A stretch of DNA of 64,000 bases, from contig JAKPGL010000181.1 in NCBI GenBank assembly GCA_029550925.1, forward strand, positions 1 to 64,000, given 5' to 3'. Origin of the DNA: Planctomycetota bacterium (GTDB lineage: Bacteria > Planctomycetota > Planctomycetia > Pirellulales > Thermoguttaceae). Every line of letters begins with the position of its first letter. Position 1 is the first letter of the stretch. The notes under the pieces were generated by a model that did not search any database, was not told the DNA's origin, and saw nothing but the letters and a program-made list of their open reading frames with translations. Below are positions 1 to 8,710 of the stretch, in pieces. The translations under genes and the position numbers were made by a program.

Positions 1-1
1 C

Positions 2-934
2 TTAGTGCATTTCGGTCTTCACCACGCCCAGGCCGTGCCGATAGTAGTTGAACTGCACGTTGGGATGGTCGGCCAGCAGGGACATCGGCACGCTGGCGTC
101 GGGAATCCGTTTGGAGATCATCAGGGCCGTTAGCCTCTGGCCGAACGGGTTGTCGTGGTTGCCGGCCTGCCAGATGGAGACCTTTTCGGCCTTCCAGGTT
201 TCGAACGGTCCGACGGTGGCGGCTTTGGTGGGCACCAGGGCCACCTGCCCGCCGCCGGAAGTGCGGGCGTTTTGGATGATCGTCATCGGGTGCAGGTCGG
301 TAACGCGGGTTTTCAGTTTGCGATATTCTTCCGGCGGCGGCGGAGCGTCTTTGTATTTGCCGCGCCGCCGGGGCGGATCGTTGAACGCCCAATGTTTCAC
401 TTCGCCTTGGCCGCCCTGCATCACCACGCAACGAATCTGGTCGTAGGTCTTCGAATACGCTTCCAGATCGCCGGTGGGAAAATGCAGATGGCTTTTGGGC
501 ATTCGGAGTTTAGGGTTGATCCGGCTAAAGCAAAGCTCCCAATCGGCCCGGGCGAACGAAAGCGGATGGTCCGTGGGGACCGGCTGGCCGTTCTCATCGA
601 CCCATTCGTCCATGCCCCAAAAATGGGCGCTTCGCACGTCCAACTCCAGTTCATTGACCAGCCGGGCCACCAGCGGCAATTGCTCGGTCGGCCCGATCGG
701 ACCGCAAATGCCCACCGGATTGTCGTCGGTCGATTGACGCCAGGCGTTGATATACTCCAGGGCCTCGGCCAAATAGAAGTCTTCCAACGTGTCGTAAAGA
801 ACCACCTTAAAGCCGGGACGCGAAAGCTGCTGGATGTCTTTGACGGTCAGTTTGGCGGCGTCGGACAGAATCTCCGGGTCCAGGGTGGTGTAGTCCCACC
901 AATCCGGCGCTACTTTGCTCAGCGGACGAGGCAT
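2..934 (-). CDS. Divergent glucosamine-6-phosphate deaminase-like (NagB/6PGL fold) protein
   Basis: A complete 310-residue protein whose stop codon lies almost at the window edge. The NagB signature blocks are recognisable but altered. The phosphate loop reads [11 protein letters not shown] instead of GLATGSTP, the catalytic-Asp block reads FWGMDEW instead of FNMDEY, and the active-site block reads VKHWAFNDP instead of DGHIAFNEP. The Asp and His are kept, while the Glu of FNEP is Asp. An AAAGGAG ribosome site precedes the ATG at 932-934. It lies 83 bases downstream of the LmbE gene on the same strand, so the two are probably cotranscribed. A sugar-phosphate isomerase/deaminase role on an unusual substrate is an inference. 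A canonical NagB is encoded 2.3 kb away, which makes redundancy unlikely. Confidence 0.8.
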   Translation of the reverse strand: MPRPLSKVAPDWWDYTTLDPEILSDAAKLTVKDIQQLSRPGFKVVLYDTLEDFYLAEALEYINAWRQSTDDNPVGICGPIGPTEQLPLVARLVNELELDVRSAHFWGMDEWVDENGQPVPTDHPLSFARADWELCFSRINPKLRMPKSHLHFPTGDLEAYSKTYDQIRCVVMQGGQGEVKHWAFNDPPRRRGKYKDAPPPPEEYRKLKTRVTDLHPMTIIQNARTSGGGQVALVPTKAATVGPFETWKAEKVSIWQAGNHDNPFGQRLTALMISKRIPDASVPMSLLADHPNVQFNYYRHGLGVVKTEMH

Positions 935-1017
935 GGTCTATCTCCTTTGGCTGAAACCGGTCGAGTAACGTGAACGGAACTGTCCAATAATCCAACGGAG
1001 AATGCGGAGGACAGGCA

Positions 1018-1818
1018 TTACGAAATATACGGCTCTTGAAACCCTTCTGGAAGCCCCTGGACCACGGCTTTTCCGAACAGTTGGTGCAGCAGATCGTCTT
1101 TGGGATAGCTGTGGCCCCGATGTTGGACAAAGGCTTCGGCCGCCGATGCGCCGATCTGGGCGCCTCGGTAGGCGGCGTGGCGATGCATCATGTCCAAGTA
1201 TTCGTCGGTCCCATGATGGGACCGAAGCCACTCCCGCTGACTGGCGTGGCAGGCCAACATCTGCGTCTTGCGATCCAACTGGGCGGTAATATCCACCCAG
1301 GTGGTCGGCAAGATCGGTCGGCCCAACGGATCGGTCGCTTCCACCGGATCGCAATAATAGAGGTACGGCACGGTCGATTCCGGCCGACGCGGAAACTCCG
1401 AACAATTCGGGGCCGGATACAGGAAACTGGCCGCCCGGGCCAACAGACTGGCCTGCTCATGGTCCATCATGTAGTCCTTCGGCGCATGGGTAAACACCAG
1501 CGACGGCGCCACCCGACGGAACAGATCGTAGGCCTTCTGGAGGGTCGGCTTGTCATAGACGATCAGGCCGTCCCGCTCGTCCAGACAGTGGTATTGGCCT
1601 CCGATCAGGGCGGCGGCCTGCTGCGCCTCGGTGGTCCGCCGACCGGCTATCGACCATTTCGTCTCGGTCATCGTGCCGCAATCGCCCGGCGCACAGGTGG
1701 CAATATGAATCTCCCAGCCTAAGTCCGCCAGTCGGATCAATGTGCCTGCGCATAAAAATTCTGCGTCGTCCGGATGCGCCATAAACGCCAAGGCCACTCG
1801 ATGGGTAGGTAGGCTCAT
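1018..1818 (-). CDS. PIG-L/LmbE family deacetylase
   Basis: A 266-residue zinc hydrolase of the LmbE/PIG-L family, which removes acetyl groups from N-acetylglucosamine-type sugars and conjugates. The AHPDD zinc motif is at residues 14-18 and the second metal-binding block (HAPKDYMMDH) is at 111-120, so all expected ligands (H15, D18, H120) are present. The reading frame is open further upstream to 2022, but that 68-residue extension has no family similarity. The ATG at 1816-1818 has a GGAAGGAAAG ribosome site, so this start was chosen. It is followed by the NagB-like gene in the same direction. Deacetylation and sugar isomerisation would be consecutive steps in amino-sugar breakdown (inference). 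Confidence 0.88.
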   Translation of the reverse strand: MSLPTHRVALAFMAHPDDAEFLCAGTLIRLADLGWEIHIATCAPGDCGTMTETKWSIAGRRTTEAQQAAALIGGQYHCLDERDGLIVYDKPTLQKAYDLFRRVAPSLVFTHAPKDYMMDHEQASLLARAASFLYPAPNCSEFPRRPESTVPYLYYCDPVEATDPLGRPILPTTWVDITAQLDRKTQMLACHASQREWLRSHHGTDEYLDMMHRHAAYRGAQIGASAAEAFVQHRGHSYPKDDLLHQLFGKAVVQGLPEGFQEPYIS

Positions 1819-2025
1819 CAATGCTTTCCTTCCAGACAAACCAACATACACCCCCAACGGCGGCGGAGATTTCCTGTTTCGTACAGGGGAATTTCCGCCT
1901 CCGTTCTTTCGGTCTTCATACGCTTTGGGAAACCCTGCTTCTGAAAAAATCTTTCCCAAGGTCCCCTTTGCGGTTTGTTTTAGAAGATGCTCATGGTAAT
2001 CGGAAAACCCTCGCTCGTCCATCGC

Positions 2026-2934
2026 CTATTTGGAGGGTCCCACCTGCGAGACATAGCGCAGCGTGCCGTCCACCGTTTGGGCAATGACGACGATCCGCTC
2101 CAGCTCGCCTTCAAACCGGGCGCCGGAAGGGCTCAGGCATTGATTTAAGAGGATCGGTTTTTTTCGGCCCCGAGGCATCGGCCCAAGCTGGCAGCGATAG
2201 CCCCCTTCGTCGTCGGCCGGATCGGGGTTGATCCGAAGTTCCGCGTCTTTCCAATCGCGGTCGGCGTTTTCGATGTAGAGGATCCCTTTTCGAGGCTCAT
2301 AGCTTACGATCATTTGCGGCCCCGAAGGAGTACCGGAGGATGCTTGCTTCTCCGGTTGGCCCAGATTCCGAAAGGCGGGCCGGTCTCCGTGGCCCATCAC
2401 GATCACCAGAATGATCGCCACCACCATCAGGGAAAACCCCATGATCACAATCGTCTCAACCCCCAGGAGCGGTCGGCGGGCGCGAGGCCGGGTTGGCTCC
2501 CGAGCCGCCGGAGCGGCTGAGGGCGGATACCCCATCGCTTGCGCGGGCGGACCTTGGAGAGAACCCGGCATGGCCGAACCGACCACACCAGGCGGCATCC
2601 CCCCAGGCATGGCGGCCGGAGGCATTCCTGCGCCTGGGCCCCCCATCGGTCCCATGGCGGGCGTCTGAGCCATTCCGCCGGCCGGAGGCATTCCCCAACC
2701 TGCCATCGTCCCGGTCCCCGCAGGTCCGGTTGCCAGCCCGGCAGACGCCCCCCCCGTCGTTGGACCTGCCGAGACGCCTGGACCGGCTGAGGGCGACTCC
2801 GAGTGCACCGCGGCGGCCAAAATGGCCTGGGTCATCACAAATTGCCTCTGACAATGCGGACAGAGCACCGCCGCCCCCACCGGAATGCCGTCGCCCACCA
2901 TCCAGCCTCGGCAATTCGGACATCCGACGTACAT
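2026..2934 (-). CDS. Zinc-ribbon, Gly/Pro/Met-rich single-pass membrane protein
   Basis: About 302 residues of unknown function. The N-terminus has a CPNC...CPHC zinc ribbon (about residues 5-30), as in many planctomycete regulatory or membrane proteins. A low-complexity Gly/Ala/Pro/Met linker follows (about 50-150), then one hydrophobic helix (about 165-190, ETIVIMGFSLMVVAIILVIV), then a roughly 100-residue C-terminal domain ending near residue 302. The start was placed at ATG 2932-2934 because AGGGAGGAAT lies at good spacing upstream. An upstream GTG at 2967 would also be in frame. It is divergent from nagB. No function can be assigned. Confidence 0.75.
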   Translation of the reverse strand: MYVGCPNCRGWMVGDGIPVGAAVLCPHCQRQFVMTQAILAAAVHSESPSAGPGVSAGPTTGGASAGLATGPAGTGTMAGWGMPPAGGMAQTPAMGPMGGPGAGMPPAAMPGGMPPGVVGSAMPGSLQGPPAQAMGYPPSAAPAAREPTRPRARRPLLGVETIVIMGFSLMVVAIILVIVMGHGDRPAFRNLGQPEKQASSGTPSGPQMIVSYEPRKGILYIENADRDWKDAELRINPDPADDEGGYRCQLGPMPRGRKKPILLNQCLSPSGARFEGELERIVVIAQTVDGTLRYVSQVGPSK

Positions 2935-3275
2935 GGAGCAATTCCTCCCTAACTCTTGAGGTTCCACGGCGCGGCCGATTCACTCCCCCCCGGCCCCCCT
3001 CGCCCTTGCGGGCCGAGGTTATGGCCCCTCCTTCCAACTACCCTACCAATGGGCGGATCGGTCTGCAATGGGGGCGAACCCTCGGAGGAAAAAAACACTT
3101 CCCGAAATTCTTCCCAGCCCGCCAGTTGACAAACGATCGGAAAAACCGCAAACTGGGGAATTTCTTTGACCCGTTTTTCTCGATTCTCCCGCCGAACCCC
3201 CGGAGGAGAAGATTTCTTTTTGTGGATCGTGGGGATCGTTTTTCTCAACCGTCTTTGTATTTGAGAGGTGAGCCT
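2935..3275. other. Divergent intergenic region (zinc-ribbon gene / nagB)
   Basis: This 341-base region holds the control signals of two divergent genes. A TTGACA hexamer is at 3126-3131, but no convincing -10 box was found at 16-18 bases from it. A GAGAGGTG ribosome site directly precedes nagB. No repeat or RNA gene was recognised. Confidence 0.4.
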
Positions 3276-4058
3276 ATGGAAATCGTCGTTGCCGAATCCT
3301 ACGAAGCCATGAGTAAACGGGCCGCCCAAGAGGTGGCCAACCTGCTGAACACCAAACCCAATGCCGTGCTGGGTCTGGCCACCGGCAGCACCCCCCTGGG
3401 ACTCTACAAAGAATTGATCCGAATGCACAAAGAAGAGGGACTGGATTTTTCCCAAGTCATCACCTTCAATCTGGATGAATACGTCGGCCTGTCGAAGGAC
3501 CATCCACAAAGTTATCATTATTTCATGCACGAGAACCTTTTTAAACATATCAATATCCCGCCGCAAAACGTCCACATCCCCTCCGGCACCACCAGCAACT
3601 ACAAAGCCTTCTGCCAGTGGTACGAAGACCGCATCCGCCAGTGCGGCGGCATCGACCTACAGATACTCGGCATCGGTGCGGACGGCCATATCGCCTTCAA
3701 CGAGCCTACCAGTTCCTTAGGCTCTCGTACCCGGATCAAGACCCTGGCCCAGCAAACCATCCAGGACAATGCCCGCTTCTTCGATCGGCCTGAAGATGTG
3801 CCCCGCTATGCGATCACCATGGGCGTAGGCACCATCCTGGAAGCCCGGAAGATCGTTCTGTTGGCCAATGGGAAGTCGAAGGCCGACGCCGTGGCCGCCG
3901 CCATCGAAGGCCCCGTAACCAGCATGTGCACCGCCAGCGCCTTGCAGTTGCACCGGGACGCCATGTTCATCCTGGACCGCGACGCCGCCAGCAAACTCAA
4001 AATGCTCGACTACTACCAGTGGATCCAGGCCAACCTGCCCACTGCGCCAAAAACGTAA
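3276..4058 (+). CDS. nagB: Glucosamine-6-phosphate deaminase
   Basis: A 260-residue cytosolic enzyme converting glucosamine-6-phosphate to fructose-6-phosphate and ammonia. All family blocks are intact: phosphate loop GLATGSTPLG (about residues 35-44), FNLDEYVGL with the catalytic Asp (about 67-75) and GIGADGHIAFNEP with His and Glu (about 130-142). The length matches the usual NagB. The frame stays open upstream to 2493, but the Arg/Pro-rich extension is not NagB-like. The ATG at 3276 with GAGAGGTGAGCC upstream gives the canonical N-terminus MEIVVAES. The GlmU-like gene follows after 200 bases, so amino-sugar degradation and UDP-GlcNAc-type synthesis are adjacent. Confidence 0.95.
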   Translation: MEIVVAESYEAMSKRAAQEVANLLNTKPNAVLGLATGSTPLGLYKELIRMHKEEGLDFSQVITFNLDEYVGLSKDHPQSYHYFMHENLFKHINIPPQNVHIPSGTTSNYKAFCQWYEDRIRQCGGIDLQILGIGADGHIAFNEPTSSLGSRTRIKTLAQQTIQDNARFFDRPEDVPRYAITMGVGTILEARKIVLLANGKSKADAVAAAIEGPVTSMCTASALQLHRDAMFILDRDAASKLKMLDYYQWIQANLPTAPKT

Positions 4059-4123
4059 CGTCTCCTTTGAGACCGAAATCGGGTGATTGCCTTGCAAGCA
4101 GCAGGTGGAATGATGTCTTCCCG

Positions 4124-4203
4124 GCCCCCGTAGGCGGGGATGATCTTTTTCTCTGCGCCAAGGCGGCCAAACATGTCATTCCCGCGCCAGCGGGAATCCA
4201 GAA
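4124..4203. repeat. REP-like palindromic repeats (GTCATTCCCGCG family)
   Basis: A hairpin ATTCCCGC-gcca-GCGGGAAT lies at 4178-4197 inside the phrase GTCATTCCCGCG...GGGAATCCAGAA (4175-4203). A degenerate opposite copy (CCCCGTAGGCGGGGATGATC) lies just upstream at about 4126-4145. Related copies lie at 42786-42801/42882-42897 and 57935-58016 in this window. This type of intergenic palindrome is dispersed in many bacterial genomes. Confidence 0.7.
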
Positions 4204-4259
4204 ATCATACGGAACCATTTCACTTCTTCGTCTGTTTCCTCTCCCGGAGACTCTGAACC

Positions 4260-5548
4260 ATGCGACTCGTCTTGATGGATTTACCCGGTGCGGATCGAAT
4301 ACGTTTCTATCCTTTGGCCCTGAGTCGGCCGATTTGGGAGTTGCGGTGCGGCATTACCAGTTTGGCGGAAAAACTGGTCGCCAAACTCCGCCCCAGCAGT
4401 GTGGCCTGTTTCGTCCCCCCTACATGGCCGACGCCTATCGGGAACAGACCTCTTGGCCCGTCAACGATCCCGGACAACTTGCAGGCGATGAACTGCTCCT
4501 GGTCCATCCCCGGGTGAAAGCAGAAGATTTTGCCGTCGATACGATCCCGCCCGGCCATGCGGTCGTTCTGGACGATGGGACCCTGTTGGCGGCCCGGATC
4601 GGCCAGGGGCAATTGGTCCCGTCCGCAGCCGCCGATATCGACGCCCTGGTCGAGTCGGCCAAACGACTGCCCCGGGCGAACGTCAACTTGCCGGTCTGGA
4701 ACTACATCTGGGACCTGGTGCTCGAAAGCCCCCATCAGATCGCCAAGGACTTCGCCGCTTTGGGCCGATCGGGCCTCGAAGGCAAGATCGAAGACCCCTC
4801 GGCCATTCGCGGAAGCCGATCCGACCTATTCATCGCCCCCGGCGTGCTGGTGCATCCGATGGTGGTGCTCGATGCAGCCAACGGTCCGATCTACATCGAC
4901 GAAGGGGCCGAAATCCATCCGTTCACCCGCATCGAAGGCCCCTGCTACATCGGTAAAAAAAGCATCCTGCTGGGCTGCAAGTGCCGGGAAGGCAATTCGA
5001 TTGGCCCGGTCTGCCGCATCGGCGGCGAGGTGGAGGAGTCGATCATCCACGGGTATTCCAATAAATACCACGACGGTTTCCTCGGCCATGCCTACGTGGG
5101 CGAGTGGGTCAACCTGGGCGCCCTGACCACGAACAGCGACCTGAAGAATGACTATACGAATGTATCTGTCATTCTCGACGGCCGTCGGCCCATCGACACC
5201 GGCTCCACCAAGGTCGGCTCGCTCATCGGCGACCATACGAAGACATCCATCGGCACCCTGTTGAATACCGGCGCTTTTGTCGGAGCGATGGCCATCCTGG
5301 CCGCCACCGGCAAACCGCTGCCCAAATACATCCCCTCGTTTGCTTGGTTCATCGACGGCGTGGTGACGAAGGGGTTCGGCAAACAGGCCCTCTACAACAC
5401 CGCCCAGACCGCCATGAGCCGAAGGAAACGGCAGTTCACCGCAGCCCAGCAGGCCATGTGGGACGCTATCTACGAGCTGACCGCCCCGCAACGCGACGAA
5501 GCGATCCGAAAAGGCCGACGCCTGCAAACCACCGGCCGAACCGCGTAA
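4260..5548 (+). CDS. GlmU-like sugar nucleotidyltransferase/acetyltransferase, split by a one-base frameshift
   Basis: The N-terminal part starts at ATG 4260 and reads RFYPLALSRPIWELRCGITSLAEKL, typical of the alternative GlmU-like family that joins a nucleotidyltransferase to a left-handed beta-helix acyltransferase. Within the C-run at 4415-4420 the frame breaks. The rest (MADAYREQT... to 5548) lies in another frame, and one extra C would restore a continuous protein of about 429 residues. The C-terminal half has hexapeptide-type repeats (about residues 240-370), with IHPFTRIEGPCYIGKKS and GYSNKYHDGFLGHAYVGEW. The likely role is making a UDP-sugar or a CDP/dTDP-sugar. It could be a sequencing indel in a homopolymer or a genuine recent pseudogene. 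The ribosome site GGAG is about 10 bases before the ATG. Confidence 0.75.
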
Positions 5549-5569
5549 CCCGACTGCACTGGCCGTCCA

Positions 5570-5710
5570 AGCGGGCGCGCCTCTCGACACTCCCCCGCTC
5601 CGCCAACAAAACAGCCTGAGCCACGCCCGCTAAAGCGACCCAAAAACCGAACTGCGCCCGGAAGGAAGCAGCGCCTGCTATCCTGGGCGCCGTTTCGCCC
5701 GGACCGTTCG
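5570..5710 (+). ncRNA. ffs: Signal recognition particle RNA (small, bacterial)
   Basis: The stretch 5655-5674 carries the invariant SRP domain IV apical motif: CC-GGAA-GG with the GGAA tetraloop at 5660-5663, followed by AAGCAGC on the 3' side and flanked by complementary GCG/CGC. This is the Ffh-binding site. Outer helices can be formed by CGCCC (5624-5628) with GGGCG (5685-5689) and by CGGGCG (5572-5577) with CGCCCG (5696-5701). The ends are approximate. The RNA would bind Ffh and target nascent membrane proteins. It begins just after the GlmU-like stop codon. Confidence 0.8.
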
Positions 5711-5741
5711 CCTTTCCCCTAGCGGAAATGTTACCAACCTC

Positions 5742-7007
5742 TTAGTCGGCTTGGCGGCGAACAGGGACGGATTGGTTGGGGGCTACCTGGGGGGATTGCA
5801 GGAACTTGGGCGGGGGAATGGAAGCGGAAGTCTGTGGGCTGGCGGCCGCAGCGGCGCTAGACCGGTAGAAGCCGGCGATGGTTCCTACGACCCGCTCTTG
5901 TTCGGCCGGGGTAAGTTCTGGAAAGATCGGCAGGGCCAACACCTCCTGGGCGGCCCGCTCGGTTTCCGGTAGATCGCCAGGCCGATAGCCTAAAAACTGG
6001 AAGCATTCCTGCTGGTGCAGACCCAGGGGATAGTAGATTTCTGTACCGATCTTCGCCTCGGCCAGGTAGGCTCGCAGGGCATCCCGCTTTCCGCCCGGCG
6101 TCCGGATGACATACTGGTTCCAGACGTGCCGGCAGCGTGGGTTGGTCTGCGGCAGGCCCAAAATCCGGTCCAACCCGGCATGGGTGAAAAGTTCCTGATA
6201 CCGGGCCGCATTGGCTTGTCGGGCGGTTGTCCACTGTTCCAGGTAGGGAAATTTTACGTTCAAGACGGCGGCCTGGAAAGAATCCAGTCGGCTATTGATG
6301 CCGATCAGCTTATGGTAATAGCGGGGCTCCATGCCGTGGGCGCGGAGCAGGCGGAGTCGCTCGACCAGGTCGTCCCGACGGGTGGTCAACATGCCGCCGT
6401 CGCCAGCGCCGCCGAGGTTTTTCGTGGGATAGAAACTGAAACAGCCTATGTCGCCTATCGAGCCGCACGGCTGGCCGTCCCATTGGGCGCCGATCGACTG
6501 GGCGCAGTCTTCCACCACGGCCAAGCCCGCCTCGGCAGCCAATCGGCCAATGGCCTCCATATCCGCACACTGGCCAAATAGATGGACCGGCAAAAGTACT
6601 TTGGTCCGGGCCGTGATCAGCCGGGCCACATGCCGGGGATCCATGGTAAAAGTCTGAGGGTCGATGTCGGCAAACACGGGCCGGGCCCCAAGTCGGGTTA
6701 CTGCCGTGGCCGTGGAGAAAAACGTAAAACTGGGCAGGATCACCTCATCGCCCTGCCCCACGCCCAAGGCCATCAGGGCCAAAAGCAGGGCGTCGCTTCC
6801 CGAGGCGCAGCCAATAGCATGAGGCACCCGGCAATACTGGGCAAACGTGATCTCTAATTTTTTGACTTCTGGACCGAGCACAAAGGCCCCGCTGTCATAG
6901 ACTTGGGCCAAGGCTTCCAGCACCTGCTGGCGCAAGGGGCGATGCTGTCGGCCGAGGTCCAGAAGTTGGATAGGCTGGGTAGTTTGGGAAGCGTCTGGGA
7001 GGCTCAT
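5742..7007 (-). CDS. DegT/DnrJ/EryC1/StrS-type PLP sugar aminotransferase
   Basis: 421 residues. Members of this family transfer an amino group to keto-sugar nucleotides used for surface glycans. The fold-type I core is clear: GCASGSDALLLALMALG near residues 66-82, PSFTFFSTATA near 92, VVEDCAQSIGA near 164-174 (PLP-ring Asp), and SFYPTKNLGGAGDGG with the PLP-forming Lys at residue 196. The first ~375 residues are family-like. The last ~40 residues are a Ser/Pro/Gln-rich tail with no clear match. It is divergent from the DoxX gene across an AT-rich region. The substrate cannot be told from the sequence. The neighbouring NagB, LmbE and GlmU-like genes make an amino-sugar pathway plausible. Confidence 0.9.
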   Translation of the reverse strand: MSLPDASQTTQPIQLLDLGRQHRPLRQQVLEALAQVYDSGAFVLGPEVKKLEITFAQYCRVPHAIGCASGSDALLLALMALGVGQGDEVILPSFTFFSTATAVTRLGARPVFADIDPQTFTMDPRHVARLITARTKVLLPVHLFGQCADMEAIGRLAAEAGLAVVEDCAQSIGAQWDGQPCGSIGDIGCFSFYPTKNLGGAGDGGMLTTRRDDLVERLRLLRAHGMEPRYYHKLIGINSRLDSFQAAVLNVKFPYLEQWTTARQANAARYQELFTHAGLDRILGLPQTNPRCRHVWNQYVIRTPGGKRDALRAYLAEAKIGTEIYYPLGLHQQECFQFLGYRPGDLPETERAAQEVLALPIFPELTPAEQERVVGTIAGFYRSSAAAAASPQTSASIPPPKFLQSPQVAPNQSVPVRRQAD

Positions 7008-7180
7008 GTTAAGATGCCCTATTTGAAAAGTTTAGATAATATAAGTAAAATAGACAAATCAATAGAGACCTTGCCTATAGGGAAACCTTGGAAGAGGACT
7101 TCTAACGTAGGAAATGTCCCTAGTTTCGTCAATAGTTATATTTTCCCAAAGGTGAGATTTGGCAAAATATAACTACTGTG

Positions 7181-7260
7181 TTGGTCCCCAAGTGGTAACC
7201 CCATCTGTTAGACCAGATTGCCCCCGTTTGGACAGACGGCGTTACCATCTAACCGATGGT
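7181..7260. other. Cluster of nested inverted repeats (possible structured RNA or repeat)
   Basis: The 575-base gap between the DegT and DoxX genes is AT-rich at 7008-7180 and then holds a compact run of inverted repeats. These are TTGG/CCAA (7181-7191), GGTAAC (7194-7199) with GTTACC (7241-7246) enclosing ATCTG/CAGAT (7203-7218) and CCGT/ACGG (7224-7239), and then ACCATC/GATGGT (7244-7260). This can fold as a three-way junction. The 7224-7246 portion belongs to the GTTACG-ended repeat family described elsewhere. A further hairpin, CCAAGG/CCTTGG, lies around 7390-7410. No known RNA family was recognised. Confidence 0.45.
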
Positions 7261-7582
7261 GCTACCGGGAGTGAGCAACAGGAGGAGGCAGCCTACCACA
7301 AGAGCAGCAAGCGGATCGGCGGAGAAAAAAAGGGTCTTTGGTGCTAGCAGAGGTTGCCGAGAGCAATTAAAATAGAATAACTGTTGTTATCCTTCCCAAG
7401 GTCCCCCCTTGGAATCGGCGGCGTGTTGTAATGAATCCTACCTTGGCCGCCGTCAAGATGGTTTTGCACGGGCCGGCGGTGGGCGGATGTTGTTCCCCGC
7501 TCGGCAGGGGATGAAGGTTGTCTTTTTGCGATAGGAGGGCCTAGCCCTGAACGCTGCGAGATATTCTATCGGACGGGCCAGT

Positions 7583-8578
7583 GTGGTGATGCTGGTCGTA
7601 CTGCGATTGAGCCTGGGATGCCATTTTCTGTACGAGGGCGTGTGGAAGATCCGTCATGCGGACGAGTTCTCGGCCAAGCCGTTTTTGACCCAGGCGAAAG
7701 GGCCGTTGGCCCCGCTCTTTTACCGCATGGTACCGGACCTGTATGGCCGAGAGCGGCTGCGAATCGAAGAGCGGTCCTTCGAGGAGGAGGGCAAGAAGCT
7801 AACGCGGTTGGTATCGGCCTGTTATGTAGATAGTTGGCAGGAGACGTTGGATCGGTTTGTCCGTTTTTATCATCTGAGCGAGGAGCAACAGGCCGAGGCC
7901 CAGAAAGTACTGCGGCAACACTTGGATGTGCTGGACCGGTTTCTGCGGGAGAATCAGAAAGAGATTGCCGGGTATTTGCGGAGTTTGGAGGATTTTGAAG
8001 CCTGGCGTTCAGGCGCCAGTTCGGCCCGGTTTGAAGAAGCCAGGGTTTGGGAGCAGCAGCAAAAACTTCGTGCGGAGTCGGCCCAGTGGACCAACCAAAT
8101 GGACCAAATGGGTCAGCAGTTCCACCAAGCCCTGTGGAACAAACTGGACGCAGAGCAGCAGGCCAAGGGCGTCGTTCCATTGGCGGCGGTAGGGCCGGAC
8201 CGGCTTCCGGTGCGGCTGCCTGGGTTGCAGAGCTGGTCGGACCTATTGGACAAAGCGGTAACCTACAGTTTGACGGCGATTGGGGTATGTTTGCTGTTGG
8301 GTTTATGCACCCGGCTGGCGGCGTTGGGCGGGGCGGCGTTTATGCTGATGGTGCTGGCCACCCAGCCGCCTTGGCCGACCATCTATCCGCCGTTTCCCGA
8401 GGTCGTCGGTCATGCGATGGTAGTCGATAAGAACTTCGTAGAAATGGTGGCGTTGCTGGTGGTGATGACGACCGGGGCGGGCCGATGGGCAGGGCTGGAT
8501 GTTTTTCTGCGTCGCTGGTTGGTCGAGCCCTGGCAACGGCGACAGGCGGAAGCCAGCCAGAAAGTTTCCTCGCAATAA
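7583..8578 (+). CDS. DoxX-family membrane protein with large soluble insertion
   Basis: 331 residues. The first hydrophobic segment (VLRLSLGCHFLYEGVWKI, about residues 7-24) and three further segments near 230-250, 255-275 and 290-310 make the DoxX-type four-helix membrane core. Between helix 1 and helix 2 is a charged, mostly helical insertion of about 180 residues rich in Glu, Gln and Arg. The frame begins at a GTG at 7583 with no good ribosome site. A perfect AGGAGG (7533-7538) sits eight bases before an in-frame CTG at 7547, so translation may start there and add 12 residues. Family members are linked to sulfur or thiol redox functions, but the role here is unknown. It precedes the Tat-type oxidoreductases in the same direction. 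Confidence 0.8.
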   Translation: MVMLVVLRLSLGCHFLYEGVWKIRHADEFSAKPFLTQAKGPLAPLFYRMVPDLYGRERLRIEERSFEEEGKKLTRLVSACYVDSWQETLDRFVRFYHLSEEQQAEAQKVLRQHLDVLDRFLRENQKEIAGYLRSLEDFEAWRSGASSARFEEARVWEQQQKLRAESAQWTNQMDQMGQQFHQALWNKLDAEQQAKGVVPLAAVGPDRLPVRLPGLQSWSDLLDKAVTYSLTAIGVCLLLGLCTRLAALGGAAFMLMVLATQPPWPTIYPPFPEVVGHAMVVDKNFVEMVALLVVMTTGAGRWAGLDVFLRRWLVEPWQRRQAEASQKVSSQ

Positions 8579-8710
8579 CTGCCTGGCTTATCGGCATCTG
8601 GTGGTATCGGGAAATGGCCTAGCCAATGGGCGGAAGAAACTCAAACGATGCTGTTGGAACCGAAATAGAGACAACGAACATTTCATAGAAATCGAAAAGG
8701 CAAAACGACC

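Noticed and set aside
2493-3275. N-terminal extension of NagB upstream of 3276.
   Set aside because: The extra translated sequence is Arg/Pro-rich without family similarity. The canonical NagB N-terminus and a ribosome site start at 3276.
5544-5735. A second IS66-like element, from the GTAAC at 5545 to GTTAC at 5735.
   Set aside because: The flanking eight bases do not match, the first site is the gene's own stop codon and the rest of the ends do not pair.
7181-7260. The minus-strand sequence around GGTTAGATGGTAAC looked like a tRNA D-arm.
   Set aside because: No GGTTCGA T-loop, no seven-base acceptor stem and no proper five-base anticodon stem with a seven-base loop could be laid out, so no tRNA is called.
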